DNA of 64,000 nucleotides, taken from Mucilaginibacter ginsenosidivorax (lineage in GTDB: Bacteria; Bacteroidota; Bacteroidia; Sphingobacteriales; Sphingobacteriaceae). Both the position numbers and the translations under genes were made by a program. Shown in pieces: positions 23,379 through 30,980 of the stretch. The stretch lies in assembly GCF_007971525.1 (NCBI RefSeq), contig NZ_CP042437.1:4402001-4466000 (forward strand), given 5' to 3'. The notes beneath the pieces are model-generated. The model was not told where the DNA came from and did no database searches. It was given only the letters and a program-made list of their open reading frames with translations. The stretch's first letter is position 1; each line of letters starts with the position of its first letter.

Positions 23379-25043
23379 CAGCTAAGGGCTCAAACCGCAG
23401 TTGCTCCAAAACAAATGGGCAGCCTGGATAGCAGCGAAATCAGGCAGTTGTTTTTCTCGGCTTTGCGTGAGAAAACGGTGGAAAACCTGAAACACGCGTC
23501 GGAGTTGTTTGAGCGGGTAATACAGGCCGATCCGGGTAATGATGCATCGCTGTACGAATTGGCTAACCTGAAAAAAATACAAAACGATTATACCGGCGCG
23601 CAACCGCTGCTTGAGCGTGCTGTTGCCGTAAAGCCCAATAACGAATGGTATTGGAGCGCACTTGCCGATAGTTACGAAAAAAGTAACAACATTAACAAAC
23701 TGGAAAACGTGTTTAACCAGCTTATCCGCCTTAACCCAAACAAGCCTGAGTATTATTTTGATAAAGCCAACGCGTTTGTCATCTTGAAAAGATATGACGA
23801 TGCGCTCAAAGTTTATGATCAGTTGGAGCAAATTACCGGGCCCAGCGATGACTTGTTAGGTAGCCGTCAAAAAATTTACCTCAAACAAGGCAAAGTTGAC
23901 CAGGCCGCAGCCGATGTTGAAAAAGCGATAGCCAATAACCCAGGTCAAATTCGCTACTACCTGTTACTTTCAGAGATATATAACTCAAACGGATTTGGCG
24001 ATAAGGCGTTAAAAGTTTTGCTGCAGGCCGAGAAGATTGATTCGGGTAACGGCATGGTACACCTGGCGCTTGCCGATATTTACCGCGAAAAAAAGAATAA
24101 CGATGCAAGCTATAAAGAACTTACCCAGGCTTTTGCCATTCCCGAGGTAAGCATCGATCAAAAAATAAGGATCATAACCGGTTATTACCCCAAATTTCCG
24201 GATCCTAATGCCAAAGCCAGTGCGCTTGAATTAAGCCGGATGCTGACCATTACGCATGCTAAGGATAGTAAAGCTTTTGCCATGTATGGCGATATGCTGC
24301 TGCAAAGTGATAAATTGAAAGAAGGAAAAGATGCCTACAGAAAATCGATAGAGCTGGATGGGCAGGTATACCAGGTACATGAGCAACTGGTGCGTATTGA
24401 ATTAAGTATGAACGATTTGGATGGCGCAGTTAAGGACGGAGAAAATGCACTTTCCTTGTTCCCGAACCAGGCCTGGATGAATTATTTGGTAGGCGTGGCA
24501 TGGGCGCAGAAAAAGGATTTTAACAAAGCGCTGGGCTATGTTAAAAATGCAACTTCATTAGAAATTCAGGATAAGGAACTACTTTCGCTTAGTTTTTCGT
24601 TATTAGGCGATTGTTATCATGACATGAAGAACAACAAAAGTTCAGACGATGCTTATGATAAGGCACTGGCTGTTAATCCCGATAATGCGTATACCCTAAA
24701 CAATTATGCTTATTATTTATCGTTAAGAAATGAGCAGTTGGATAAAGCGGCGCAAATGTCGGCGCGGTCAACTCAGCTGCAGCCCAATACGGCATCATTT
24801 GAAGATACTTATGCATGGATACTGTTTATGCAAAAAAAATACCCCGATGCCAGGGTATGGATGGAGAAAGCATTAACACACGATAAAGATAAAAGTGCGG
24901 TTAAGTATGAACATTATGGCGATATTTTGTTTTACCTTGGTAAAACAGATGAAGCTGTGGATAACTGGAAAAAGGCCAAAGGCTACGGTGATCAATCGCC
25001 GGTTTTAGATCGAAAGATAAATGAGAAGAAATATTTTGAATAG
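23322..25043 (+). CDS. Exported tetratricopeptide repeat protein
   Basis: From the ATG at 23322 a signal peptide appears (MWRSQIAAVLLLGSWFLPLQ, cut near LRAQ); the frame is open from 23232, but that start places 30 polar residues before the signal. The mature part of about 550 residues is made of TPR units (ASLYELANLKKIQNDYTGAQPLLERAV, EYYFDKANAFVILKRYDDALKVYDQL, NNYAYYLSLRNEQLDKAAQMSARSTQL and more). It probably forms a periplasmic scaffold. It overlaps the DUF4292 gene by 23 bases. The signal peptide codons coincide with a repeat arm, an unusual origin. Confidence 0.83.
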   Translation: MWRSQIAAVLLLGSWFLPLQLRAQTAVAPKQMGSLDSSEIRQLFFSALREKTVENLKHASELFERVIQADPGNDASLYELANLKKIQNDYTGAQPLLERAVAVKPNNEWYWSALADSYEKSNNINKLENVFNQLIRLNPNKPEYYFDKANAFVILKRYDDALKVYDQLEQITGPSDDLLGSRQKIYLKQGKVDQAAADVEKAIANNPGQIRYYLLLSEIYNSNGFGDKALKVLLQAEKIDSGNGMVHLALADIYREKKNNDASYKELTQAFAIPEVSIDQKIRIITGYYPKFPDPNAKASALELSRMLTITHAKDSKAFAMYGDMLLQSDKLKEGKDAYRKSIELDGQVYQVHEQLVRIELSMNDLDGAVKDGENALSLFPNQAWMNYLVGVAWAQKKDFNKALGYVKNATSLEIQDKELLSLSFSLLGDCYHDMKNNKSSDDAYDKALAVNPDNAYTLNNYAYYLSLRNEQLDKAAQMSARSTQLQPNTASFEDTYAWILFMQKKYPDARVWMEKALTHDKDKSAVKYEHYGDILFYLGKTDEAVDNWKKAKGYGDQSPVLDRKINEKKYFE

Positions 25044-25809
25044 GTTACTGATAGTTTGCGGTTTGCTGGCCATAGTAAGCTGTAAAGCACGCAAGCAGGT
25101 TATGGTAACCCGCAAACCCGATACTGTAGCCAAGCCTGATAATAAGATAAATACAAAACTGGCGGCTATAAAAGCGCAGCAGGTAAATTTTAATACGTTT
25201 TCGGGCAAGGCCAAAACAAACCTGGATATTAACGGCAACAGCAATGATGTTACACTTAATATCCGCATCAATAAAGGCAAAAAAATATGGGTATCCATTA
25301 CAGCGATATTAGGCGTTGAGGTAGCCCGCGCTGTAATTACTCCGGATAGCATATTGTTGATAAACAGGCTGGAAGGTGTTTATCTGAAAAAGCCGTTTAG
25401 CTACGTTTATGCCTATGCCAGCAAACAGGTGAATTATAAAACGCTCGAATCATTGCTGATAGGTAATGCTATCCCCGAGCTGCTTACCGAAAACGCTGAT
25501 TTTGCAACCGCCAACGGCAATACTACTTTAAGCGGCACCCTTGATGACTTGCTTTACAAATTGATAGTTGGTGCCGATAATAAAGTAACGCAAACCAACC
25601 TGAACAACCAAAACGAAGGGCAATCGTTGCAGGTGGCCAATAATACGTTTATACAAGCCAATAACCGTATCCTGCCGTCGCAGATTGATATTGCATCGGT
25701 AGTAAAAGATAAAAAGATCCATGTAAACCTGCATTATACCAAGGTCGATTTTGACCAGCAACTGGAATATCCATTTAGTATTCCGGATAGATATGAGCCG
25801 GCCAAATAA
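25021..25809 (+). CDS. DUF4292 lipoprotein
   Basis: A 262-aa protein with lipoprotein signal MRRNILNRLLIVCGLLAIVSC (lipidated Cys followed by KARK). The body (FNTFSGKAKTNLDINGNSND, INKGKKIWVSITAILGVEVARAVITPDSILLINRLEGVYL) is the DUF4292 domain, structurally like LolB, and may help lipoprotein or lipid transfer at the outer membrane. It overlaps the TPR gene and is followed by an EnvC-like gene, so the three form an envelope-biogenesis operon. Confidence 0.88.
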   Translation: MRRNILNRLLIVCGLLAIVSCKARKQVMVTRKPDTVAKPDNKINTKLAAIKAQQVNFNTFSGKAKTNLDINGNSNDVTLNIRINKGKKIWVSITAILGVEVARAVITPDSILLINRLEGVYLKKPFSYVYAYASKQVNYKTLESLLIGNAIPELLTENADFATANGNTTLSGTLDDLLYKLIVGADNKVTQTNLNNQNEGQSLQVANNTFIQANNRILPSQIDIASVVKDKKIHVNLHYTKVDFDQQLEYPFSIPDRYEPAK

Positions 25810-25825
25810 TTCCTATTTTTGTTTG

Positions 25826-27109
25826 ATGAAATTTTTAAAAGCAATTCTCTTTTTTATAGCAGTACTAATCGCTGTTGATGCACATGCACAAAGCAGTGCC
25901 GAACTAAAGCGCAGGCGCGATAAATTATCAGAAGAGCTTGATCAATTAAATAAGGATTACCAGGAAACATCAAATAATAAAAGAGCTACATTAAAACAAC
26001 TGAGCTTATTAAAAGCGCAGATAAACCTAAGGGAAGAGAAGATAAATAACATTAACTCTGAGGTAAGAAATTTGGATAGTCAAATCTCCGAGAGCAATAA
26101 TACCGTACATAGCTTACAAAGCCAGTTGGATCAGCTAAAAAAGGAGTACGCAGCAATGATACTTTTCGCCTACCGTAACCAAAGTGCTTACAACAAGCTG
26201 ATGTTTATTTTCGCATCAAAAGATTTTAACCAGGCTTACAAACGGTTGAAGTATTTACAGCAGTTTGGTGCTTATCGTGAGCGGCAGGCTGGTTACATAC
26301 AGGGAACGCAAAAAGAACTGCATGTGAAAATAAACGAGCTTGATAAAACCAAGCAGGAAAAAAGCAATCTGCTTCAAGATCAGGAAAAGGAAAAGAAAAC
26401 CCTGGGAGCACAAAAGAACGACCAGGTTAAAGTAGTTAAAGATTTGTCGCAACATGAGGGGTTGTTAAAGCAGCAACAAAAAGATGTTCAAAATAAGCTT
26501 GCCAAAACAAACCGCGAGATTGCAAGCGCTATTCGCCGCGAGATAGAGGAAGCGCAGCGTAAGGCAGAGGCCGAGGCAAGAGAAGCAGCACGTTTGGCCG
26601 CAGCTAAAGCCAAAGCCGAAAATAAGCCGGCGCCTGTTGAACGTAAAGCCGTTGTAAAAACCAGTTCGGGATATTTGAATGCCACACCAGAGGCGGCCAA
26701 ATTATCTAACGACTTTTTAGGCAATAAAGGGCGTTTACCGTGGCCGGTTAGTAACGGTATAATAACCCAGGGATTTGGAACGTATACCTCTGAAGGTATT
26801 AGAAGTGAAAATACCGGGGTAGATATTCGCACAAATGCCGGCAGTGCTGTGAGAGCGGTATTCGAGGGGGAAGTGATCAGGGTGGTTGATGTGAGTGGTA
26901 CCTACCTGGTAATGATAAAACATGGGGAGTACTTTACCGTGTACGGGAACTTGCGGTCGGTTACAGTGGCACGCGGGCAAAAAGTGACCACTAAACAAAA
27001 TTTGGGTGTTGTGGCAACCGATCCGTCAACAGGCGAAACGGAAGTGAACTTTGATATTTATAAAGCTAAAGAAGCGCAAAATCCTAAGTTTTGGCTGGCG
27101 CCTAATTAG
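25826..27109 (+). CDS. envC: EnvC/NlpD-like murein hydrolase activator with degenerate LytM domain
   Basis: About 427 aa from the ATG at 25826 (signal peptide MKFLKAILFFIAVLIAVDAHA; the upstream-open frame to 25751 is not used because it buries the signal). A long coiled coil (about residues 20-260, LKRRRDKLSEELDQLNK onward) is followed by an M23/LytM domain (about 310-425). Three zinc-ligand positions are Asn instead of His: NTGVDI, VYGNL and EVNFDIYK; only the Asp remains. As in E. coli EnvC, the domain should be inactive and act by recruiting and activating an amidase for septal cell-wall splitting. No amidase gene is adjacent. Confidence 0.92.
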   Translation: MKFLKAILFFIAVLIAVDAHAQSSAELKRRRDKLSEELDQLNKDYQETSNNKRATLKQLSLLKAQINLREEKINNINSEVRNLDSQISESNNTVHSLQSQLDQLKKEYAAMILFAYRNQSAYNKLMFIFASKDFNQAYKRLKYLQQFGAYRERQAGYIQGTQKELHVKINELDKTKQEKSNLLQDQEKEKKTLGAQKNDQVKVVKDLSQHEGLLKQQQKDVQNKLAKTNREIASAIRREIEEAQRKAEAEAREAARLAAAKAKAENKPAPVERKAVVKTSSGYLNATPEAAKLSNDFLGNKGRLPWPVSNGIITQGFGTYTSEGIRSENTGVDIRTNAGSAVRAVFEGEVIRVVDVSGTYLVMIKHGEYFTVYGNLRSVTVARGQKVTTKQNLGVVATDPSTGETEVNFDIYKAKEAQNPKFWLAPN

Positions 27110-27313
27110 TTGTAAATCAAAAAAAAGAATTAAGAGTCAAGACAGGGAACAATAATGGGCTAAATTACGCTCAGCTTAGCTGAAGAAATAGCTTACAAGG
27201 CAGTAAGTTAATATAAAACTTTTTTGCAGCTGTATTGATTCTTGACCCTTAACTCTTGATTCTTAATTATAAAGATATTAATTGTTTATATTTGTAACCT
27301 TAAAAAAAATGCA
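27110..27313. repeat. TCAAGA-type inverted repeat without a gene
   Basis: AAGAATTAAGAGTCAAGAC (about 27125-27143) faces GATTCTTGACCCTTAACTCTTGATTCTTAATT (27237-27268). The ~90 bases between have no reading frame. This looks like an empty relative of the repeat pair flanking the S23 gene at 45.3 kb. Confidence 0.55.
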
Positions 27314-27739
27314 ATGCTAAGTACAGTTTTTTTATTTTTAAATATTGGTACAGGCGAGATGGTACTGATACTTTTTGCAGCATTAATGCTATTTGGAGGC
27401 GAAAAGCTTCCGGGTATGGCGCGCACGTTAGGTAAAGGCCTGCGCGATTTTAAAGATGCATCTGAAGATGTTAAACGCGAAATCAATAACCAGATCAATA
27501 ATTTCCAGGAAAAACCGGAGGCTACTAAAACTGTTGAGCCGGTAATTGAAGAGCATAAAACACCGCTTATTGAGGAACATTCGGTTGATGAAACACCAGT
27601 TGCCGAAAGTATCGAGCATCATCCCAACCCGGTGATTGCCGAAAATAAAGTTCCGAATACAATCCCTGCGGCTGAGTTTCACGTAGGTACAGATCAGGAG
27701 ACGGTTACCGAATCAAAAATCGACCTTAGTAAACACTAA
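27314..27739 (+). CDS. tatA: TatA/TatB-like twin-arginine translocase component, long form
   Basis: A 141-aa protein with the TatA/B layout: short N-terminal membrane helix (GTGEMVLILFAALMLFGGEKLPG), the F-G hinge, then the amphipathic helix MARTLGKGLRDFKDA. The C-terminal half is acidic and low-complexity (EEHKTPLIEEHSVDETP). It precedes a second short tatA gene. Which one has TatB function is not decided by sequence; the longer tail suggests TatB-like use. Confidence 0.88.
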   Translation: MLSTVFLFLNIGTGEMVLILFAALMLFGGEKLPGMARTLGKGLRDFKDASEDVKREINNQINNFQEKPEATKTVEPVIEEHKTPLIEEHSVDETPVAESIEHHPNPVIAENKVPNTIPAAEFHVGTDQETVTESKIDLSKH

Positions 27740-27817
27740 AAAAGCTGCGTTGGCAGTTTAATAAAAAGAGCATTCTATCATTAATAATAATATTAACTTA
27801 TATAAAAACTTAAAATC

Positions 27818-27985
27818 ATGGGTTTAGGGGCACCAGAAATTATTCTAATCATCTTGGCAATTCTCTTATTATTTGGCGGTAAAAAAATACCAGAACTAAT
27901 GAGAGGCTTAGGAAAAGGCGTTAAAGAATTTAAAGACGCGCAAAACAACGAAGGCACTTCTACAGAAGAAAAACCGAAAGTATAA
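27818..27985 (+). CDS. tatA: TatA twin-arginine translocase subunit, short form
   Basis: A 55-aa protein, MGLGAPEIILIILAILLLFG, then GKKIPELMRGLGKGVKEFKDA and a short acidic tail. It has the single membrane helix, hinge and amphipathic helix of pore-forming TatA. It lies 78 bases after the longer TatA-like gene and the two likely oligomerise in the inner membrane with TatC, which is not in the window. A hairpin terminator follows at 28028. Confidence 0.93.
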   Translation: MGLGAPEIILIILAILLLFGGKKIPELMRGLGKGVKEFKDAQNNEGTSTEEKPKV

Positions 27986-28027
27986 TACCTTAACAGGTAA
28001 TACTTTTAGCAGCTTTATTTGCGATAT

Positions 28028-28075
28028 AAACTTATCTGTTGAATTAATTTGTTATTTCAACGGATAAGTTTTTTA
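28028..28075 (+). terminator. Terminator between tatA and gatA
   Basis: AAACTTATCTGTTGAA (28028-28043) pairs with TTCAACGGATAAGTTT (28056-28071), one G-U pair, followed by a T-run. The T-run ends about 10 bases before the gatA ATG at 28086, so gatA must have a very short leader or be read through. Confidence 0.85.
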
Positions 28076-28085
28076 TTTTAGCCCC

Positions 28086-29510
28086 ATGGCTAAATTTTAT
28101 TCCTCTTTAACCGAAATAAAGAGCGGGTTGCAGCGTGCGGAAATTACTGTTCAGGGTTTGGTGAAAAACTATTTGGGCGAAATTAAAAAGAACGCCCACT
28201 TAAACGCTTTTAATGAAGTGTTTGAAAAAGAAGCGCTTATCAATGCCAAAAATGTTGATGAGCGGATTAAAAACGGAACAGCCGGCAAGCTGGCCGGTAT
28301 GGTTATAGCCATAAAAGACAACATTTGCTACAAAGGGCACCAGGTAACGGCCTCGTCCAAAATTCTTAAAGGTTTTACTTCCATATATTCATCAACCATA
28401 GTTGAACGGCTGCTTGCAGAAGATGCCGTAATTATAGGCCGCTGCAATTGCGATGAATTTGCTATGGGCGGCTCCAATGAAAACTCATTTTATGGTCCGG
28501 TAAAAAACTATGCCGATCAAAAAAGAGTATCGGGTGGGTCATCGGGTGGTTCGGCGGTTGCTGTGCAGGCCAATATGTGCCACGCAGCCATTGGTACCGA
28601 TACAGGCGGCTCAGTTAGGCAGCCGGCTGCATTTTGCGGGGTGATAGGCTTTAAACCTACCTACGGCCGTATCTCCAGGCACGGCATTATAGCCTACGCC
28701 TCGTCGTTTGACCAGGTGGGGCCAATTACCCGTTCGGTTGAAGACACTGCCTTGTTATACGAGGTTATGGCTGGACCCGATGAGTATGATAACACATTAA
28801 TTCAGCAGCCGGTATCGCCAATAATCGTGGATACTCAAAAGCCGGGAAAGAAAAAAATAGCCTATTTACAGGAAGCCTTGTCGAGTCCCGGCGTTAATGC
28901 CGAAGTTAAAGACGTACTGGTACAATACATTGACAAATTACGCGCCGAAGGCCATACGGTAAAACCCATAGCGTTTGAACAATTAGATTACCTGGTACCT
29001 ACCTACTATATATTGGCTACCGCCGAAGCCTCATCAAACCTGGCACGTTTTGATGGTGTGCATTATGGTTACCGCAGCCCGGCGGCCGATGATTTGCAAT
29101 CAACCTATAAGCGGTCGCGTTCCGAAGGTTTTGGTAAAGAAGTTAAGCGGCGCATTATGCTGGGCACCTTTGTACTAAGCGCCGGGTATTATGATGCCTA
29201 TTACGCCAAGGCCCAAAAAGTACGCAGATTGATAAAAGAAAAAACGGAGGAGATATTGAACGAATACGATTTTATATTGATCCCTACCGCCCCGGAACCT
29301 GCATTTCCGATAGGTGCCGAAGAAAAAGATCCGGTGGTAACGTATCTTTATGACATTTTTACCGTACAAGCATCGTTAGCCGGTGTACCCGCCATATCGT
29401 TGCCCACCGGCAATAATAGCAAGGGTTTGCCGTTAGGTTTACAATTATTAACAAAACATTTTAACGAACAACAACTGTTAGATTTTGCTGAATATTTCTT
29501 AAAACTGTAA
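28086..29510 (+). CDS. gatA: Asp-tRNA(Asn)/Glu-tRNA(Gln) amidotransferase subunit A
   Basis: A 474-aa amidase subunit that releases ammonia from glutamine for the transamidation of mischarged Glu-tRNA(Gln)/Asp-tRNA(Asn). The Ser-cisSer-Lys triad is K77 (MVIAIKDNI), S152 (SGGSSGGSA) and S176 (TDTGGSVRQPA). NCDEFAMGGSNENSFYGP and GVIGFKPTYGRISRHG are GatA-specific. gatB/gatC are not in this window, as is common in Bacteroidota where the genes are scattered. Confidence 0.97.
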   Translation: MAKFYSSLTEIKSGLQRAEITVQGLVKNYLGEIKKNAHLNAFNEVFEKEALINAKNVDERIKNGTAGKLAGMVIAIKDNICYKGHQVTASSKILKGFTSIYSSTIVERLLAEDAVIIGRCNCDEFAMGGSNENSFYGPVKNYADQKRVSGGSSGGSAVAVQANMCHAAIGTDTGGSVRQPAAFCGVIGFKPTYGRISRHGIIAYASSFDQVGPITRSVEDTALLYEVMAGPDEYDNTLIQQPVSPIIVDTQKPGKKKIAYLQEALSSPGVNAEVKDVLVQYIDKLRAEGHTVKPIAFEQLDYLVPTYYILATAEASSNLARFDGVHYGYRSPAADDLQSTYKRSRSEGFGKEVKRRIMLGTFVLSAGYYDAYYAKAQKVRRLIKEKTEEILNEYDFILIPTAPEPAFPIGAEEKDPVVTYLYDIFTVQASLAGVPAISLPTGNNSKGLPLGLQLLTKHFNEQQLLDFAEYFLKL

Positions 29511-29575
29511 AAAAGCCATATTTTAGTAAAATTAACCGATGCAGGAAGCATCATTATTTAATCAAATCCAACTAA

Positions 29576-30862
29576 ATGAAGAGATTATTTACGCTTACCA
29601 TCTGCCTGTCGCTGTTACAAATCATTCAAGCTAATGCTCTCCCGTCTGTAAAGCAAAGTCATCATTTTGCTGCTTTTCATGGCGAAATTAATGCCGATAC
29701 CATCATTTTGCCGGTTATAAACCATCCGTTGCCAATAGGCGCGCAAGGCAATATTTATAAGCGCCGTCTTGACTCGATCAGGAAGGATATCCAGCTTGAT
29801 TATAATGAGTATGTGCAAAGCTACATTGAGCTATACATGCACAACCGCGATGAAATGGGCCAGGTTGCCGGCCTTACCAGGTATTATTTTCCTATTTATG
29901 AGAAGGCCTTTCATGATGCGGGGATTCCCGACGAAATAAAATTTTTATCGATAGTTGAGTCTAAACTTGATCCAAACGCAGTATCGCGGGTGGGGGCAAC
30001 GGGTTTGTGGCAATTTATGGGTACTACCGCTAAAATATATGGACTAAACATGAATGAGTATGTTGATGAACGCCGCGACCCAATACAAGCAAGCTATGCT
30101 GCAGCAGCCTATTTAAAGGATGCGTACCAGGAATTTGGCGACTGGCTGTTGGCAATAGCATCATACAACTGCGGAAAAAGTAATGTGGAACATGCTATGG
30201 AAAAAGCAGGTGGCGGTAGCGATTTTTGGGCTATACGTCAGTATTTGCCTGCCGAAACACGTGGTTATGTACCTGCTTTTATAGCCATGAATTATGTGAT
30301 GAACTATTTTGGCAAGCATAATATTGTAGCGCAGGCCTGTAACTTTTCCTTGAAGACGGATACTGTTATGGTTAAAAAGTTTGTGTCGTTAAGTAATGTG
30401 GCCCGTGCTTTAAATGTGGGCATCAGTGAAATAACTATCCTTAACCCAGCCTATCGCAGGCTAATTGTAAACGGTACACCAAAAGCCCCACGCAGGCTTA
30501 TCCTTCCGCAAACCGCTAAAGAGAACTTTGCTGCTCTATACAATGTATTAAATAGTGCCGGGGATGCAGTAGCTCCTATGGAGTTTGCCAGGCCTGCCCC
30601 GGTTTATGCGGTAGCGGCCCCTGCCGCCCATTCGGCTTATGTAGATGTGCCAAAGTCTGATCGTAAGATAACTACCTATCATAAAGTAAAAAAAGGGGAG
30701 ACCCTGGCCGGTATAGCCGACTTGTTTGGCTGCGAGGTACATGATCTTAAAGTATGGAACAACCTGGAGAGCAACCGGGCCCCTGTTGGTAAAACAATAA
30801 GGGTTGCTGCCGGTGGCGATATCTCGGCAAGTGTATCTGCTGATACAAAACCGACGTTGTAA
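29576..30862 (+). CDS. mltD: Membrane-bound lytic murein transglycosylase D
   Basis: A 428-aa exported enzyme that cleaves peptidoglycan glycan chains. A signal peptide (MKRLFTLTICLSLLQIIQANA) is followed by an SLT domain: FLSIVESKLDPNAVSRVGATGLWQFM with catalytic Glu in VES, and LAIASYNCGKSNVEHA. A LysM domain is near the C-terminus (ITTYHKVKKGETLAGIADLFG). A terminator follows at 30887. Confidence 0.93.
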   Translation: MKRLFTLTICLSLLQIIQANALPSVKQSHHFAAFHGEINADTIILPVINHPLPIGAQGNIYKRRLDSIRKDIQLDYNEYVQSYIELYMHNRDEMGQVAGLTRYYFPIYEKAFHDAGIPDEIKFLSIVESKLDPNAVSRVGATGLWQFMGTTAKIYGLNMNEYVDERRDPIQASYAAAAYLKDAYQEFGDWLLAIASYNCGKSNVEHAMEKAGGGSDFWAIRQYLPAETRGYVPAFIAMNYVMNYFGKHNIVAQACNFSLKTDTVMVKKFVSLSNVARALNVGISEITILNPAYRRLIVNGTPKAPRRLILPQTAKENFAALYNVLNSAGDAVAPMEFARPAPVYAVAAPAAHSAYVDVPKSDRKITTYHKVKKGETLAGIADLFGCEVHDLKVWNNLESNRAPVGKTIRVAAGGDISASVSADTKPTL

Positions 30863-30886
30863 ACGCAGGATAATATCTGCTTAAAG

Positions 30887-30924
30887 AATAGCCCGATTTT
30901 GACATGTTTCAAAACCGGGCTATT
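30887..30924 (+). terminator. Terminator after mltD
   Basis: AATAGCCCG (30887-30895) pairs with CGGGCTATT (30916-30924), extended by TTTTG/CAAAA inside, and followed by TTATTTC. Confidence 0.88.
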
Positions 30925-30980
30925 TTATTTCAGGTTACCATAAAAAGAATTGTAATTTTAGGCGCTTGAATTTTGAGAAG

